This document shows, piece after piece, positions 49,544-58,715 of a stretch of DNA of 64,000 nucleotides. The translations under genes and the position numbers were made by a program. The first letter of the stretch is position 1. Every line of letters starts with the position of its first letter. The notes below the pieces were generated by a model. That model saw only the letters and a program-made list of their open reading frames with translations, was not told the origin of the DNA and did no database searches. Source of the stretch: Lachancea mirantina (lineage: Eukaryota > Ascomycota > Saccharomycetes > Saccharomycetales > Saccharomycetaceae). The stretch is taken from contig LT598468.1 in assembly GCA_900074745.1 (NCBI GenBank), positions 1,116,001-1,180,000 of the forward strand, given 5' to 3'.

Positions 49544-49900
49544 ATGTCAGATAAGAGGACTTTAATTGCTGTGATAGGGGATGAGGATACAATTACCGGT
49601 ATGCTTTTAGCCGGTGTGGGACAAGTGGCGCCTTCGTCCCAGGAAAGAAACTTTATGATTTATCAAGAAGGCAAAACCACGAGAGAGGAGATCTCGAAAT
49701 CATTTGACAATTTCACGCAAGAAAGGGAAGATATCGCGATTGTTTTGATTAACCAGCATGTTGCTGAGAAAATTAGAGGTCAGGTTGACAGTTTTACGGC
49801 GGCTTTCCCTGCAGTCCTTGAGATCCCCTCGAAAGAACACCCTTACGACCCTGAAAAGGATTCCGTGCTGAAGAGAGTTAGAAGACTTTTCGGCGAATAA
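49544..49900 (+). CDS. VMA7: V-ATPase V1 subunit F (Vma7)
   Basis: Central-stalk subunit of the vacuolar proton pump that links V1 catalysis to Vo rotation. The protein has 118 residues, identical in length to S. cerevisiae Vma7. The N-terminal block [26 protein letters not shown], the conserved ILINQHIAEKIR-like segment (here [16 protein letters not shown]) and [21 protein letters not shown] are all typical of the family. A compact single-domain Rossmann-like fold is expected. It is the YGR020C ortholog, close to UGA1 (YGR019W), although CHS5 lies between them here. Confidence 0.96.
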   Translation: MSDKRTLIAVIGDEDTITGMLLAGVGQVAPSSQERNFMIYQEGKTTREEISKSFDNFTQEREDIAIVLINQHVAEKIRGQVDSFTAAFPAVLEIPSKEHPYDPEKDSVLKRVRRLFGE

Positions 49901-50013
49901 GCGCGTCTCCTTGTACAGTATATATAAAAGTCAATGCCACCAGCCAAAATGCACGCCAATAACTGAAGATATCGCACTATATTTTGATAATATATAGACG
50001 TCTAAACTGAGAT

Positions 50014-51948
50014 TTATTTCTTGTTTTTCTTCTTCTTATTCTTCTTCTTGTTTTTAGAGCTGCCCGGATTGCTCGTCGTTACAGCGGGCTGAGGCTCCGT
50101 GGGTACTGCGTCGGCAGCTTCCGGAACTGTGGATTGCAACTCTGGACTGACCGATGTGACTGGTGCCTCTGAGCCCTCCTTTACAGGATCAGACGATACC
50201 GAGTCTTCAATATTTTGAGAATCCTTTGTAGATTTGGCGTCGCTGTTTTCGAGGACTTGCTCTTTCTCATCCGATTCCGTTGCAGCCGCATCGGTTGACA
50301 CGTCTACAATCGTTTCCTGCACCGGATACCCAACAGGGTTAGTTTCCTCTTTTCTGGTTTCTGTTACGCCTTCATCATCTTTTAGGTCCTCAACTTTGAT
50401 GTCAGCGACAGGCTCAGGAGCGTTGATATCCTCTGCTTTGGGGGACGTCTCCATCTTGCCTTCCAATTCGCCATGTCCCTCTTCTGTTTGACCGGCATCA
50501 CTTTCGTCGTCCTTCAAGTCATTGGAAGGGTTCTCAATGGCGTCCTGCGTACTTTTCTTGATGGAAACAATAGCATCGTCTGAATTATGGGTCGAGCCTG
50601 CTTCTTTCAACAAATCCGTGGGCTCACTAACAGATACGTCTGCACTGGGCAAATTATTAGGGATGGTGTCGCCTTGGTGAGTGCTTTCTTTATCGTCCAC
50701 AATCGCAGGTTCCGCAGCTGCGTTGTCAACTTCCCTGCCGGCCTCAGCTCCCTGCGCGGGTTCATGGTCTCTCTTATGTGCGATTCCAACTTCAGCAGAG
50801 TCCGTATCTGGTATTTCTTCAGAATTCTGAAGTTCTCCACCGTTTACGCTTTTGCCATTTGCAATTACAGAAGGCTCATTCAAAGGTTGATCATCCGAGG
50901 CGTTCGCATCAGGTAAATCAGAATCGTCGTCATTAGTAGGAACAGCGTCGAATCCCGATTGTTCCCCGTCTTGCTTGCTGTCGTTGTTGCTAGACTGATC
51001 GAAATGCGCTATTGTCTGTTGACTAGCATGGCTTGCGTGGGTGACCGATTCCGAGGCCGATTCTACCGCATTATTTGCAGCTACTGGTGCTTTATCATTG
51101 AAACTATCATTAGCTTTTGGGAATCTATAACTCTCGAGATTAGACTTGTCGGCATCCAGATAGAAACCGCGAACGCCGACAATTCTACCCTCAAGTTCAC
51201 AAGCCCTGATCCATTCGGGCACGACAATGGGGATATTACTTTGCTGAGCCTTTTTGAATTCGGCATCTTCGCTGTCGGGATCGTTTGTGATAAAATGGGT
51301 AGTGTCGATACTGACCTTAGTTTGCAAGGGTTTGGCGCCAATTTTTGCAAGACTCGTTTCAATCCCATTAACCGTCACCCCACGCATACTTTCGAGAGTT
51401 CCAAGACATGGCGTTATTCCAGACAAATCTGTCATCTTGTGGGTCTGTACAGTAATTTCTTCGGATAGATAGTTGCCTGATGTGGTACAAAGTTTGAGTT
51501 GAAACGTGTACTTGCTATCCACCGAAAGCCCTGATATTTTGGTAGACGTGGTCTTCAATGGATTTGGGATCAGCAATGAACGTGCACCGTCTTTATACAA
51601 AATTAGCGATTTCAAATGCGCTGATCCTAAATCCAGTTCTTTCCAGCCTAGCACGCAACTGGTTTGCGTCACATTTATCACTTCAACTTCCGGTTTTGAG
51701 GGTGTATGTGTGCCATATTTTTCCATAATCTCAGATTGAAGGTTTTGAAACTCTTGAAACTCTTGTAATTCCTTCTCAGCATCTTCAGACACCTGAATTT
51801 TGACTATTGACCCAGCTTTTACATTATCAGGTAAAAGCATTGTAGGGAACTCAATTACATGGTGATCTTTCGTGGTTAAAAGCGCAAGTGACGCGTCGAG
51901 CTTACCGACAGTCAGTGACACCTCCATGGGTACTGGATCGGTGCTCAT
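50014..51948 (-). CDS. CHS5: Exomer scaffold Chs5
   Basis: Core of exomer, the trans-Golgi coat that with ChAPs (Chs6, Bch1, Bch2, Bud7) exports chitin synthase Chs3 and Fus1 to the surface, and binds Arf1. The protein has 644 residues (S. cerevisiae 671). The N-terminal block VSLTVGKLDASLALLTTKDH is followed by a helix that mediates assembly. The FN3 domain, about 80-170, contains VTQTSCVLGW and LILYKDGARS. The BRCT domain, about 172-265, contains IDTTHFIT and VPEWIRACELEGRIVGVRGFYLD. The remainder, about 280-620, is disordered, acidic and Ser/Thr-rich, and ends in a lysine-rich tail (KNKKKNKKKKNKK), as in S. cerevisiae. In S. cerevisiae CHS5 is on chromosome XII (YLR330W), so its place between VMA7 and UGA1 is a rearrangement difference. 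Confidence 0.95.
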   Translation of the reverse strand: MSTDPVPMEVSLTVGKLDASLALLTTKDHHVIEFPTMLLPDNVKAGSIVKIQVSEDAEKELQEFQEFQNLQSEIMEKYGTHTPSKPEVEVINVTQTSCVLGWKELDLGSAHLKSLILYKDGARSLLIPNPLKTTSTKISGLSVDSKYTFQLKLCTTSGNYLSEEITVQTHKMTDLSGITPCLGTLESMRGVTVNGIETSLAKIGAKPLQTKVSIDTTHFITNDPDSEDAEFKKAQQSNIPIVVPEWIRACELEGRIVGVRGFYLDADKSNLESYRFPKANDSFNDKAPVAANNAVESASESVTHASHASQQTIAHFDQSSNNDSKQDGEQSGFDAVPTNDDDSDLPDANASDDQPLNEPSVIANGKSVNGGELQNSEEIPDTDSAEVGIAHKRDHEPAQGAEAGREVDNAAAEPAIVDDKESTHQGDTIPNNLPSADVSVSEPTDLLKEAGSTHNSDDAIVSIKKSTQDAIENPSNDLKDDESDAGQTEEGHGELEGKMETSPKAEDINAPEPVADIKVEDLKDDEGVTETRKEETNPVGYPVQETIVDVSTDAAATESDEKEQVLENSDAKSTKDSQNIEDSVSSDPVKEGSEAPVTSVSPELQSTVPEAADAVPTEPQPAVTTSNPGSSKNKKKNKKKKNKK

Positions 51949-52226
51949 CTTATTCCACTTCAGTCGAGGTGGTAATCCAAGAGTCGATCTCCTTTAACAT
52001 CTTGAAATGATTACCCCAAGATATGCTCTCGTACGACTGCTTGGACAAGATTCACGTAACGACCAGAATAGGCTCAGCTGATAGAGCTTCATCGTCGAGA
52101 CCGAAACAATTAAAACAAAGGTTATGATCAGTTTTCTAAATATGTGACATTATGCTAACAAGGTTTGTGAAAAGACCTCTTTCCACCTGAAAAAGGCGTT
52201 GTTTCAATACATTTCTGGGAATTTCA

Positions 52227-53642
52227 TCAAAGCTTTGAAACAACGTTGGTCAATGCGTTTACGAAAATGTCGGCATGTTTCTCGTCGAAAGTCAAAGAAG
52301 GTCTCAGTCTGACACTGTGAGTCGAACATCCACCAACGTTGCAACCAGCCAATTTCAAATGTTTGAGAAAGGCATCACGCTCCGCTGGACTGGGCAGGTC
52401 CCAGGCAATGAAAGTACCTCTATGTTTGCCTCTCAGGTTTTGGAATTTGTCTGGATACTGTGACTGTAGTTTCTCTAGCTTTTCAAAGAGGTAGTCACCA
52501 ACGCGGGCGCATTGTTCGACTAATTTGTTATCGGCAACTTCTTGGCCAATGGCGCCGGCAATGATCATTCTGGCTGGGTCTCCGCACCAGGTGTTGAACT
52601 GTCTGTAAGGCTGGTTTGGAATGAATTTAGGGTCGTGGAAGAAGTAGCCAGCACTTTGAAATTTCTTCGAGAAAGTGACTAAATCAGCTGGAGGTTGTAA
52701 TTCGGCCCATTCGTGGCACCACATCTTACCCGTAGCACCGACACCGGTTTGGACTTCGTCGATGATGTAAACCACACCATGCTTGGTAGTAATGTCTCTG
52801 AGGGATTGCAAAAAGTACTTTGAAGCGTGGTTGTCACCGCCTTCGGACTGAATTGGTTCGATGATGAGCGCGGCAACAGGAATTGGCCACGAAGAGATTA
52901 TATCTTCAACGATCTTCAAGCAACGATCGTCTTCTGTGCGGTTGGCCGTCTCGTTATCAGCGAGAGGGTATTGGTAGCTTGGGTACTCGGCGTGAGGCCA
53001 GTCGAAAGCTGGGAAGTCTAGCTTGTGGATAGGCTTGGAGCATGTAACAGAGCCAGACGCGAAGAGACGGCCATGGAAAGCTCTCTTGAAGGACAAGACA
53101 GCAAGATCTGGGGACCCGGGCGTAGAGTTCTCCATGACGGTCTTGTTCTCTTCTGCAGAAAAGGGCGTTTCGTAGCCTCTCGCCTTCGAGCGGTAGTACA
53201 TGAAAGCGGCTTTGAACGCCAATTCATTAGCGTCCGCACCAGAAAGGCCGGACCAGATGTGAGTTTGGCCCTTTGGGGCAAACTTGAGGATTTTCGACAA
53301 AATGCCTTCCAGGTCTTTCGAAGGAAAGTTACCCAGCGCAGGACGGTCAACAAGGGCACGGATCATCTCAGGAGACTGGGCAGCTTTTATCAAAGCTGGG
53401 TTGTTGTAACCCAATGCGATAGACGAAATCTGCGCATATAGATCCAAAAATGTGTTACCGTCAGCGTCCACAAGATAATTGCCCAAGGACTTTTCGTAGT
53501 CTCCCATAAAATAAGCAGGTCTTGCGTCAAACACTTGACCCAACTTTTGCAGAGCCCGTTGCGACTCGGGACCGGGAATCGACGACGTCACGACGGAAGG
53601 CTTTGAGGGCTCGGAAGGGTAGTACTTTTCGCAGACAGACAT
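52227..53642 (-). CDS. UGA1: GABA transaminase Uga1
   Basis: Pyridoxal-phosphate enzyme converting 4-aminobutyrate and 2-oxoglutarate to succinate semialdehyde and glutamate, first step of GABA use as nitrogen source. The protein has 471 residues, the same length as S. cerevisiae Uga1. Class III aminotransferase features: SGLSGADANELAFKAAFMYY (phosphate-binding region) near 130-150, AFHGRLFASGSVTCSKP near 190-206, VYIIDEVQTGVGATGKMWCHE with the cofactor-ring Asp near 296, and VTFSKKFQSAGYF carrying the Schiff-base lysine near 325. It keeps the UGA1-YGR017W neighbourhood of S. cerevisiae. A CCGC-GCGG sequence upstream resembles the Uga3 site. Confidence 0.95.
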   Translation of the reverse strand: MSVCEKYYPSEPSKPSVVTSSIPGPESQRALQKLGQVFDARPAYFMGDYEKSLGNYLVDADGNTFLDLYAQISSIALGYNNPALIKAAQSPEMIRALVDRPALGNFPSKDLEGILSKILKFAPKGQTHIWSGLSGADANELAFKAAFMYYRSKARGYETPFSAEENKTVMENSTPGSPDLAVLSFKRAFHGRLFASGSVTCSKPIHKLDFPAFDWPHAEYPSYQYPLADNETANRTEDDRCLKIVEDIISSWPIPVAALIIEPIQSEGGDNHASKYFLQSLRDITTKHGVVYIIDEVQTGVGATGKMWCHEWAELQPPADLVTFSKKFQSAGYFFHDPKFIPNQPYRQFNTWCGDPARMIIAGAIGQEVADNKLVEQCARVGDYLFEKLEKLQSQYPDKFQNLRGKHRGTFIAWDLPSPAERDAFLKHLKLAGCNVGGCSTHSVRLRPSLTFDEKHADIFVNALTNVVSKL

Positions 53643-53786
53643 TGTTCAAGAATAATGAGAGTTCTTGCTTGGCAATTCTGATATGGATTAGCAACGTTGA
53701 TCTGATGAATTATCTACTACAATTCTCAGCTTTTTATACCTTTGGTCTCTTATCGTACCGGCGATGGAGACCTTAATTGAGGAATC

Positions 53787-53794
53787 CCGCGCGG
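53787..53794. promoter_or_regulatory. Possible Uga3 (UAS-GABA-like) site upstream of UGA1
   Basis: CCGCGCGG, 145-152 bases before the UGA1 ATG. On the UGA1 strand it reads TTCCGCGCGGGATT, matching the two halves CCGC and GCGGSAWT of UAS-GABA, but the halves abut instead of being two bases apart as in S. cerevisiae. A GATAAG motif (GATA factors) lies nearby at about 53752. Confidence 0.35.
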
Positions 53795-53935
53795 AAAGTG
53801 ATAATGGATGGTCAAAAATGGTCACGTGTGAACTGAAAACCCGCCTGTTGCCTCGTCTCTGCACTGCGTTTAAAGAGGTTACTCACAGTGTTTATATGAT
53901 GGGATACCAACGCCGAGGGGCACCTAGGGCAACGG

Positions 53936-54826
53936 CTAGGGACACACTTCTTCTTCTTCCCAGGTATCCAGACCGGTATCGGGTTCCGTATGGCGATGAA
54001 ATTTCCAGCGCTCTCCGCCGCGGCCGTCTTTCAGGTTTAGATAGTCGACTTCGTCGACGCACAGACAAACCAAACCGAAATTGTCGAACCCGGCGTCTTC
54101 GTTGGCACCGTCGACGCCACGCTGGATCTTGTCGAGTTGACGAGTCGTTTCTGAGGTGATTGGTGTACCCGGATCAGGCTTGCGAAATTGGGCTTTCGTA
54201 GAACGTGACACATCGATCCATTGGCGTGACAACTCCTGCTGCCACTCGCGCACAGTGGGAGGGCGATAGTCCTCTGGTGTCAACATAGCGTGTGTTTCGG
54301 ATCCTGCGGAACTGCGCGTAGAAGTGCGTGAGAGCGCAGAACGAAGCCGACTCGCGTTTTGGTCGTTGTCGTTGTCTTCGTCTGAAACGATAGACTCGTG
54401 GTGGTGCGGTTCCTGGGCATCACCGTAGACACCCGGTGACAAGATCGGGTACCCGACTGTATCGGGTGCGGTGTCGTTGTATGTCTCTGAGAGCGGTGGC
54501 ACAGAATTGCGTGACACCACGAAACAGTGTCCACTGAATCGATACTGTTCCCACGTAGACGGGAAGTAAAAGCAGGCTTCAAAGGGCGCTGTAATCGACC
54601 CAGTCTCTGTAATTTCCTTGACTTTGTCCCCACGCATATCCGTTGTGAACGTCAGAACATTATTTCTCTTGTCGTGGAACAAAAAGTCCCGGAAAACGAC
54701 TGTGCGACAGCGAGGCCGACTCGTTTGCGTGTCCAGTGTGGCAAAATAAAACGGCGTGAACGCTTGTGTATGGTTTTTGCACGACTGTATGAATTGGGGC
54801 ACCCATGGTGCCATCTGGTGGATCAT
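53936..54826 (-). CDS. FMN-binding split-barrel protein, YGR017W type
   Basis: Uncharacterised member of the pyridoxamine-5'-phosphate oxidase-like (Alr4036-type) family, 296 residues. The N-terminal half carries the flavin-binding barrel pattern: FYFATLDTQTSRPRCRTVVFRDF near 27-50, LTFTTDMRGDKVKEI near 58-72, and ACFYFPSTWEQYRFSGHCFVV near 84-104. A polar, probably disordered insertion runs at about 135-185. The C-terminal block VCLCVDEVDYLNLKDGRGGERWKFHR is the conserved ending of the family. Cofactor and substrate are unknown in yeast. Position after UGA1 equals YGR019W-YGR017W. Confidence 0.85.
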   Translation of the reverse strand: MIHQMAPWVPQFIQSCKNHTQAFTPFYFATLDTQTSRPRCRTVVFRDFLFHDKRNNVLTFTTDMRGDKVKEITETGSITAPFEACFYFPSTWEQYRFSGHCFVVSRNSVPPLSETYNDTAPDTVGYPILSPGVYGDAQEPHHHESIVSDEDNDNDQNASRLRSALSRTSTRSSAGSETHAMLTPEDYRPPTVREWQQELSRQWIDVSRSTKAQFRKPDPGTPITSETTRQLDKIQRGVDGANEDAGFDNFGLVCLCVDEVDYLNLKDGRGGERWKFHRHTEPDTGLDTWEEEEVCP

Positions 54827-55005
54827 GATACGCCGTTGTAGTCTTGGCTGAGCGTGACTCGCTGGTCTTCCTCGGATCTTCTATCTCTGTCTATCAAATT
54901 TTCTGAGACTTGAGGGCACACGTGAGATGCGAGAATCGTATTAAACGTCGAACGACAAAGTCCGAGACCCTTCGTTGAACGTTGGATTCGAAGCCATTTG
55001 CCAGC

Positions 55006-55707
55006 TCACTTGATCTCGGTGCCAGGTGCCATGTTTTCGACTACTATTGGGATCCAATTGCCGTTCTTCCGGATCCCAAGGCACGATTCTTGACCTGTTT
55101 CTGGATCGCGGTAAGTGACGTCTCGGATAGTGGTATCGACAGAAAGCGGTTTCCCAGCTCCCACACGTAGTCCAGAGCGTATCTGATCCCATTGAGACCT
55201 TTTAAGCTTGCCAGGTTTGGTTAACTCGTTCTGATCGTTTAGCGCGAGAACGATTCGGCTGCCCGTAAGATCGCGATCAAACGCTAACGGGCGACACAGT
55301 TGCACTTTATTCTGACCATCGTCTGCACACAAAACCATTGCTTCGCTTGCCACGCCGCGTAGTTTGCATTTCTTGAGATTGTCAACTACCACGACCAGTT
55401 TGTTTTCGAGTTCCTGCTTCGACAGATGATCGCGCAGCCCACTACACACTTGTCTTGTAACCGAATCATCTTCGCTAGACACTTGAATCTGGGACACGTA
55501 AAGCTTATCTGATTCGCCGTGAAGCTCGACTTTCGCCGTGAAACCGATCTTCAAATCGAGGTCTTTGAAGGACGTTTTTGTCGCCATAAAACGCTGTGAA
55601 CGACTAACAGCATCGGGACCATGACAGCGTAATCTACTAAGTTGAATTGAGGCGAATTGTGCTGTTTTGACTATTTCAAAGGGTCCCCCCTTGCTAATCT
55701 TGATCAT
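55006..55707 (-). CDS. Stand-alone EMAP-II/Arc1-type tRNA-binding domain protein, possibly mitochondrial
   Basis: Single tRBD (OB-fold) protein. From ATG 55707 it has 233 residues; the longer frame starts at TTG. The domain begins near residue 46 with LDLKIGFTAKVELHGESDKLYVSQIQV, then RQVCSGLRDHL, NKLVVVVDNLKKCKLRGVASEAMVLCA, which tracks the Arc1 C-terminal domain motif for motif. It lacks the Arc1 N-terminal module that binds Met- and Glu-tRNA synthetases. The first about 40 residues (MIKISKGGPFEIVKTAQFAS, then Ser/Arg/Gln-rich) could be a mitochondrial presequence. Alternatively translation starts at Met41 (55587), giving a bare domain of 193 residues. I know of no S. cerevisiae gene at this position, and Arc1 is the only S. 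cerevisiae protein I recall with this domain. Divergent from RSR1, 130 bases apart. Confidence 0.8.
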   Translation of the reverse strand: MIKISKGGPFEIVKTAQFASIQLSRLRCHGPDAVSRSQRFMATKTSFKDLDLKIGFTAKVELHGESDKLYVSQIQVSSEDDSVTRQVCSGLRDHLSKQELENKLVVVVDNLKKCKLRGVASEAMVLCADDGQNKVQLCRPLAFDRDLTGSRIVLALNDQNELTKPGKLKRSQWDQIRSGLRVGAGKPLSVDTTIRDVTYRDPETGQESCLGIRKNGNWIPIVVENMAPGTEIK

Positions 55708-55837
55708 TTCTTCAAGTGTCGCGTAAATCAACGGTTGATTTTCTGATTATCGCGTAAATTAACTGATGTCGAAAAACGAGTTTGATAACCTCCAGTATTG
55801 AGAACTGGACAAGATACACACTACAAGACCAACGGCC

Positions 55838-56575
55838 ATGAGAGACTACAAACTGGTTGTGCTTGGTGCTGGAGGTGTAGGTAAATCATGTTTGACTGTA
55901 CAGTTTGTACAAGGCGTTTATATGGACACTTATGATCCCACGATAGAAGATTCTTATCGAAAGACAATGGAGGTCGACAGCAAGATGTTTGACCTGGAAA
56001 TCCTGGATACAGCCGGTGTGGCACAGTTTACAGCTATGCGGGAGCTATACATAAAGTCTGGGATGGGATTTTTGCTGGTTTATTCCGTGACAGACAGACA
56101 ATCGCTGGAAGAGCTGATAGAGCTCAGAGAACAGGTTCTCCGTATAAAGGACTCTAGCAAAGTGCCCATGGTTCTGGTCGGTAACAAAGCGGATCTACTT
56201 GAGGAAAGGGTCATTTCAGTGGAAGAAGGCATTTCCATGAGCAGTCAGTGGGGCAAAGTGCCCTTCTACGAGACAAGTGCGCTTCTGAGAAGTAATGTGG
56301 ATGAGGTGTTTGTGGATTTGGTCAGACAGATTATTCGGAATGAAATGGAAAACCACAGCCAGCCTGCAGTAACGGGGCCCATGTCTAGAAAACCCACCGC
56401 ACAAAACCTGGGAAACTCATCTATCACGGCCGCAGCTGCGTCGCTCAATCAGCCCAAGACTACGATTCCAGCACCAGCGCGAGCTGACGCAGCAGCTGGG
56501 TCCAGGAACAGAAACAAAGCTTCTGGGTCGGCCAAGAGCAAGAAGAAAAAGAAGAATTCATGCACAATTTTGTAA
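55838..56575 (+). CDS. RSR1: Ras-family bud-site GTPase Rsr1/Bud1
   Basis: Cell-polarity GTPase that recruits Cdc24 and Cdc42 to the chosen bud site, cycling under Bud5 (GEF) and Bud2 (GAP). The protein has 245 residues. P-loop GAGGVGKS at 10-17, effector loop [11 protein letters not shown], switch [21 protein letters not shown] near 116, and ETSALLRSN. The G domain is nearly identical to S. cerevisiae Rsr1 (272 residues). The hypervariable tail is shorter but keeps a polylysine stretch (KSKKKKKN) and the CTIL box for geranylgeranylation. S. cerevisiae ortholog YGR152C. Confidence 0.95.
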   Translation: MRDYKLVVLGAGGVGKSCLTVQFVQGVYMDTYDPTIEDSYRKTMEVDSKMFDLEILDTAGVAQFTAMRELYIKSGMGFLLVYSVTDRQSLEELIELREQVLRIKDSSKVPMVLVGNKADLLEERVISVEEGISMSSQWGKVPFYETSALLRSNVDEVFVDLVRQIIRNEMENHSQPAVTGPMSRKPTAQNLGNSSITAAAASLNQPKTTIPAPARADAAAGSRNRNKASGSAKSKKKKKNSCTIL

Positions 56576-56737
56576 CAATAAAGTGAGATAATTCTAATAG
56601 ACCGAGCATGACTGTTGATCAATCATTCGTATATATAATTGTCGGGTTTATATTTTTAAGTGAGGAATTGTATTCTTGGCTCATGTGGTCACGGGCCCCT
56701 GGAACGCTGAGCCAGCAACTAGCCAGTAGTATTTTTG

Positions 56738-56800
56738 CTCATTCTGCTATTTTGCCATTTTGATATATTGCCATGATGCCATTCTGTCATTTTGCCATTA
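56738..56800. repeat. Degenerate TTTTGCCAT tandem repeat at the RSR1-OCH1 junction
   Basis: Several imperfect copies of ATT(C/T)TGCCAT-like units (TTTTGCCATTTTGA, ATTGCCATGATGCCATTCTG, TTTTGCCATTA) in the short convergent spacer, ending at the OCH1 stop codon. Probably slippage-derived. Confidence 0.6.
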
Positions 56801-58138
56801 CTCTCCTTTCCAAGAGCCCTCGAACATATGTTTCACGAGTGCGATTTCGTCGGTGCTGCTGCCTGACCCCATATGACCCACGTCCGGTGAGAAGCTCGTG
56901 ATCGGTAGAACCATAACGTCGTCCACAACAACAGGTTCTTTAATCAAAGTAAAAAATTCCCATTGAAAAAAGTTCCCTGCCTGTAAACCCTCTGTAATCT
57001 TGCGGTAAAATTTCTTTGTCGTACTGCTGTCGTCGCTGCTGTCGCCCTTCATGTTGTTGTTAATAATTAAAATGTCATCATTGGTGTGAATCAAATTGTT
57101 TAGATAGGCCATGACTGCGTCCGAGAATGCACCCGGCCCAGTCCAGTTCATGATGTCGGCATGGTCGGTGTTCTTGGGCGTTTTCTTTTCATTGCACGAA
57201 AATTGGGCGTCGTTCAACTTTTTGTCACGACAATTGATGCTGTAGTCCTGAAGTGGTATTTCCTTAGGGAACTCGAATTTTGGTGCAGGATACTTGCCTC
57301 TCGCGACCGTGCTTCCTAGCGTTGTAGCTGTAATGTTCAGAATAAGTTCTCGAAGTAAGGGGTGTCCGGGCTTTGACTGGATCGTCCATTGACAGAACTG
57401 TATACGTCTTGCGTAATGTTCGTTCCAATCGGGCCTATCCGGGTCCGCCTCAATGCCAATGACAAACCCAGGTTCTTGTGCTACTTGGGAGTCCGTGGCT
57501 TTGAAATTTTTGTACTTGATTGGCGTTTCGGCGACCAGCCACGAGGCGCCGTTAACAGACGGCCAATCCGTCAGCGTTTTGAGAGGGACCGTATCTAAAT
57601 CGGAGTAAATACCACCACGCGCATACAAGATGAGATACCTGAAAAAATCTGCTTTGAGAATGGGTAAAGGCAACGCTTCAAATGCCTGTATCACTTGTGG
57701 AACACCGCCGTAAATGTTTTGGAGCAGAGGCATGATTCGATCGTCTGGAACCAGGGCATAGTCGTAGCCCATAGAATGCTTGATCGATTGGATCCATTCT
57801 TGCGCGTATTTTCTAGCCTTAGCAGGGAACTCGGGCGAGTCCAATGGACATTTCCAAGTTTGCCAAACTCTTCGTGGAATCGGTTCCAAAGGATTATACG
57901 GGAACTGTTTGGCCAACTGAGACCGTAGATCTTCGACGCTCCTGACAGGGACGTCGGGAGGTTTGAATTTTTTCAAATTTATGTTCTCGGTGTGCGAAGT
58001 CGTCGGTACTATTGTCTTGAACTTTATGGTCAAACTTCTTGTGACGGAAAAGCTTTTCAATTGTATAATGACGAAAATGAGTACCATGGCGCCCATGAGC
58101 GCGGGAACTCTTCCTTTTTTGTTGATCTTGGGTAACAT
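56798..58138 (-). CDS. OCH1: Initiating alpha-1,6-mannosyltransferase Och1
   Basis: Type II membrane enzyme of the cis-Golgi that adds the first alpha-1,6 mannose starting outer-chain N-glycan elongation. The protein has 446 residues (S. cerevisiae 480). A short basic cytosolic tail precedes a signal anchor at about 13-30 (ALMGAMVLIFVIIQL). The luminal GT32 domain contains PIPRRVWQTWK, RYLILYARGGIYSDLDTVPL with the metal-binding DxD near 181, IGIEADPDRPDWNEHYARRI, MNWTGPGAFSD, and the C-terminal VDDVMVLPITSFSPDVGHMG. The PTTSHTENINLKK stem and C-terminal region match Och1 better than its paralog Hoc1. It is next to PNC1, the YGL038C-YGL037C pair. Confidence 0.93.
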   Translation of the reverse strand: MLPKINKKGRVPALMGAMVLIFVIIQLKSFSVTRSLTIKFKTIVPTTSHTENINLKKFKPPDVPVRSVEDLRSQLAKQFPYNPLEPIPRRVWQTWKCPLDSPEFPAKARKYAQEWIQSIKHSMGYDYALVPDDRIMPLLQNIYGGVPQVIQAFEALPLPILKADFFRYLILYARGGIYSDLDTVPLKTLTDWPSVNGASWLVAETPIKYKNFKATDSQVAQEPGFVIGIEADPDRPDWNEHYARRIQFCQWTIQSKPGHPLLRELILNITATTLGSTVARGKYPAPKFEFPKEIPLQDYSINCRDKKLNDAQFSCNEKKTPKNTDHADIMNWTGPGAFSDAVMAYLNNLIHTNDDILIINNNMKGDSSDDSSTTKKFYRKITEGLQAGNFFQWEFFTLIKEPVVVDDVMVLPITSFSPDVGHMGSGSSTDEIALVKHMFEGSWKGE

Positions 58139-58715
58139 AATGGAGGGTCTACTCGCTAGACGGCGTAGTGTCTAGAAGGGCGAAAACGACTTATAGTGAC
58201 GCGGAACCTGAAAATTGGCTTCTATAGGTGTCCTAATGCTTGAAAGCGAAAATCAATTAGATTACTCAATGATTCTCAAGGCTTTCTCACTGGCTACCGG
58301 GGTCAATTCTATGGTCTTTCACGCCAAAACTATCAAATCAAACGGTTAGCACTTGACAGTCGCTATAACTTGTTTCGGCAAAGCTACTGTGAATCTGAAA
58401 GAAGCTTAACAAAGCTGTTTGAACCTCGGAACCCAAGTTTTTGAAAACCACTCTAAAGTCAACTTGCAGCTTCTAAAACAGCACCTCTTGATGGGGTTTT
58501 CACATTTCTCTTAGGTCCCTTTCTTAGCTCATTAGAGAGGCTTTTTTCCTGCCGGGGTTCCATACATGAAAAACTTCCAGAACACGAAAAAAATTATATA
58601 GATCGCGTAGCACTTGGCTGGCCAGTGGCTATCCCTTTTGATCTAAATCAGACTTGTTATTTATAACTATGGACCGTTGTTGTTCACTCATCGTCTTAAG
58701 TTAGTTTCGGTTGTT
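58139..58715. other. PNC1-OCH1 intergenic region
   Basis: 577 bases with the OCH1 promoter and PNC1 3' end. No gene recognised. Confidence 0.45.
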
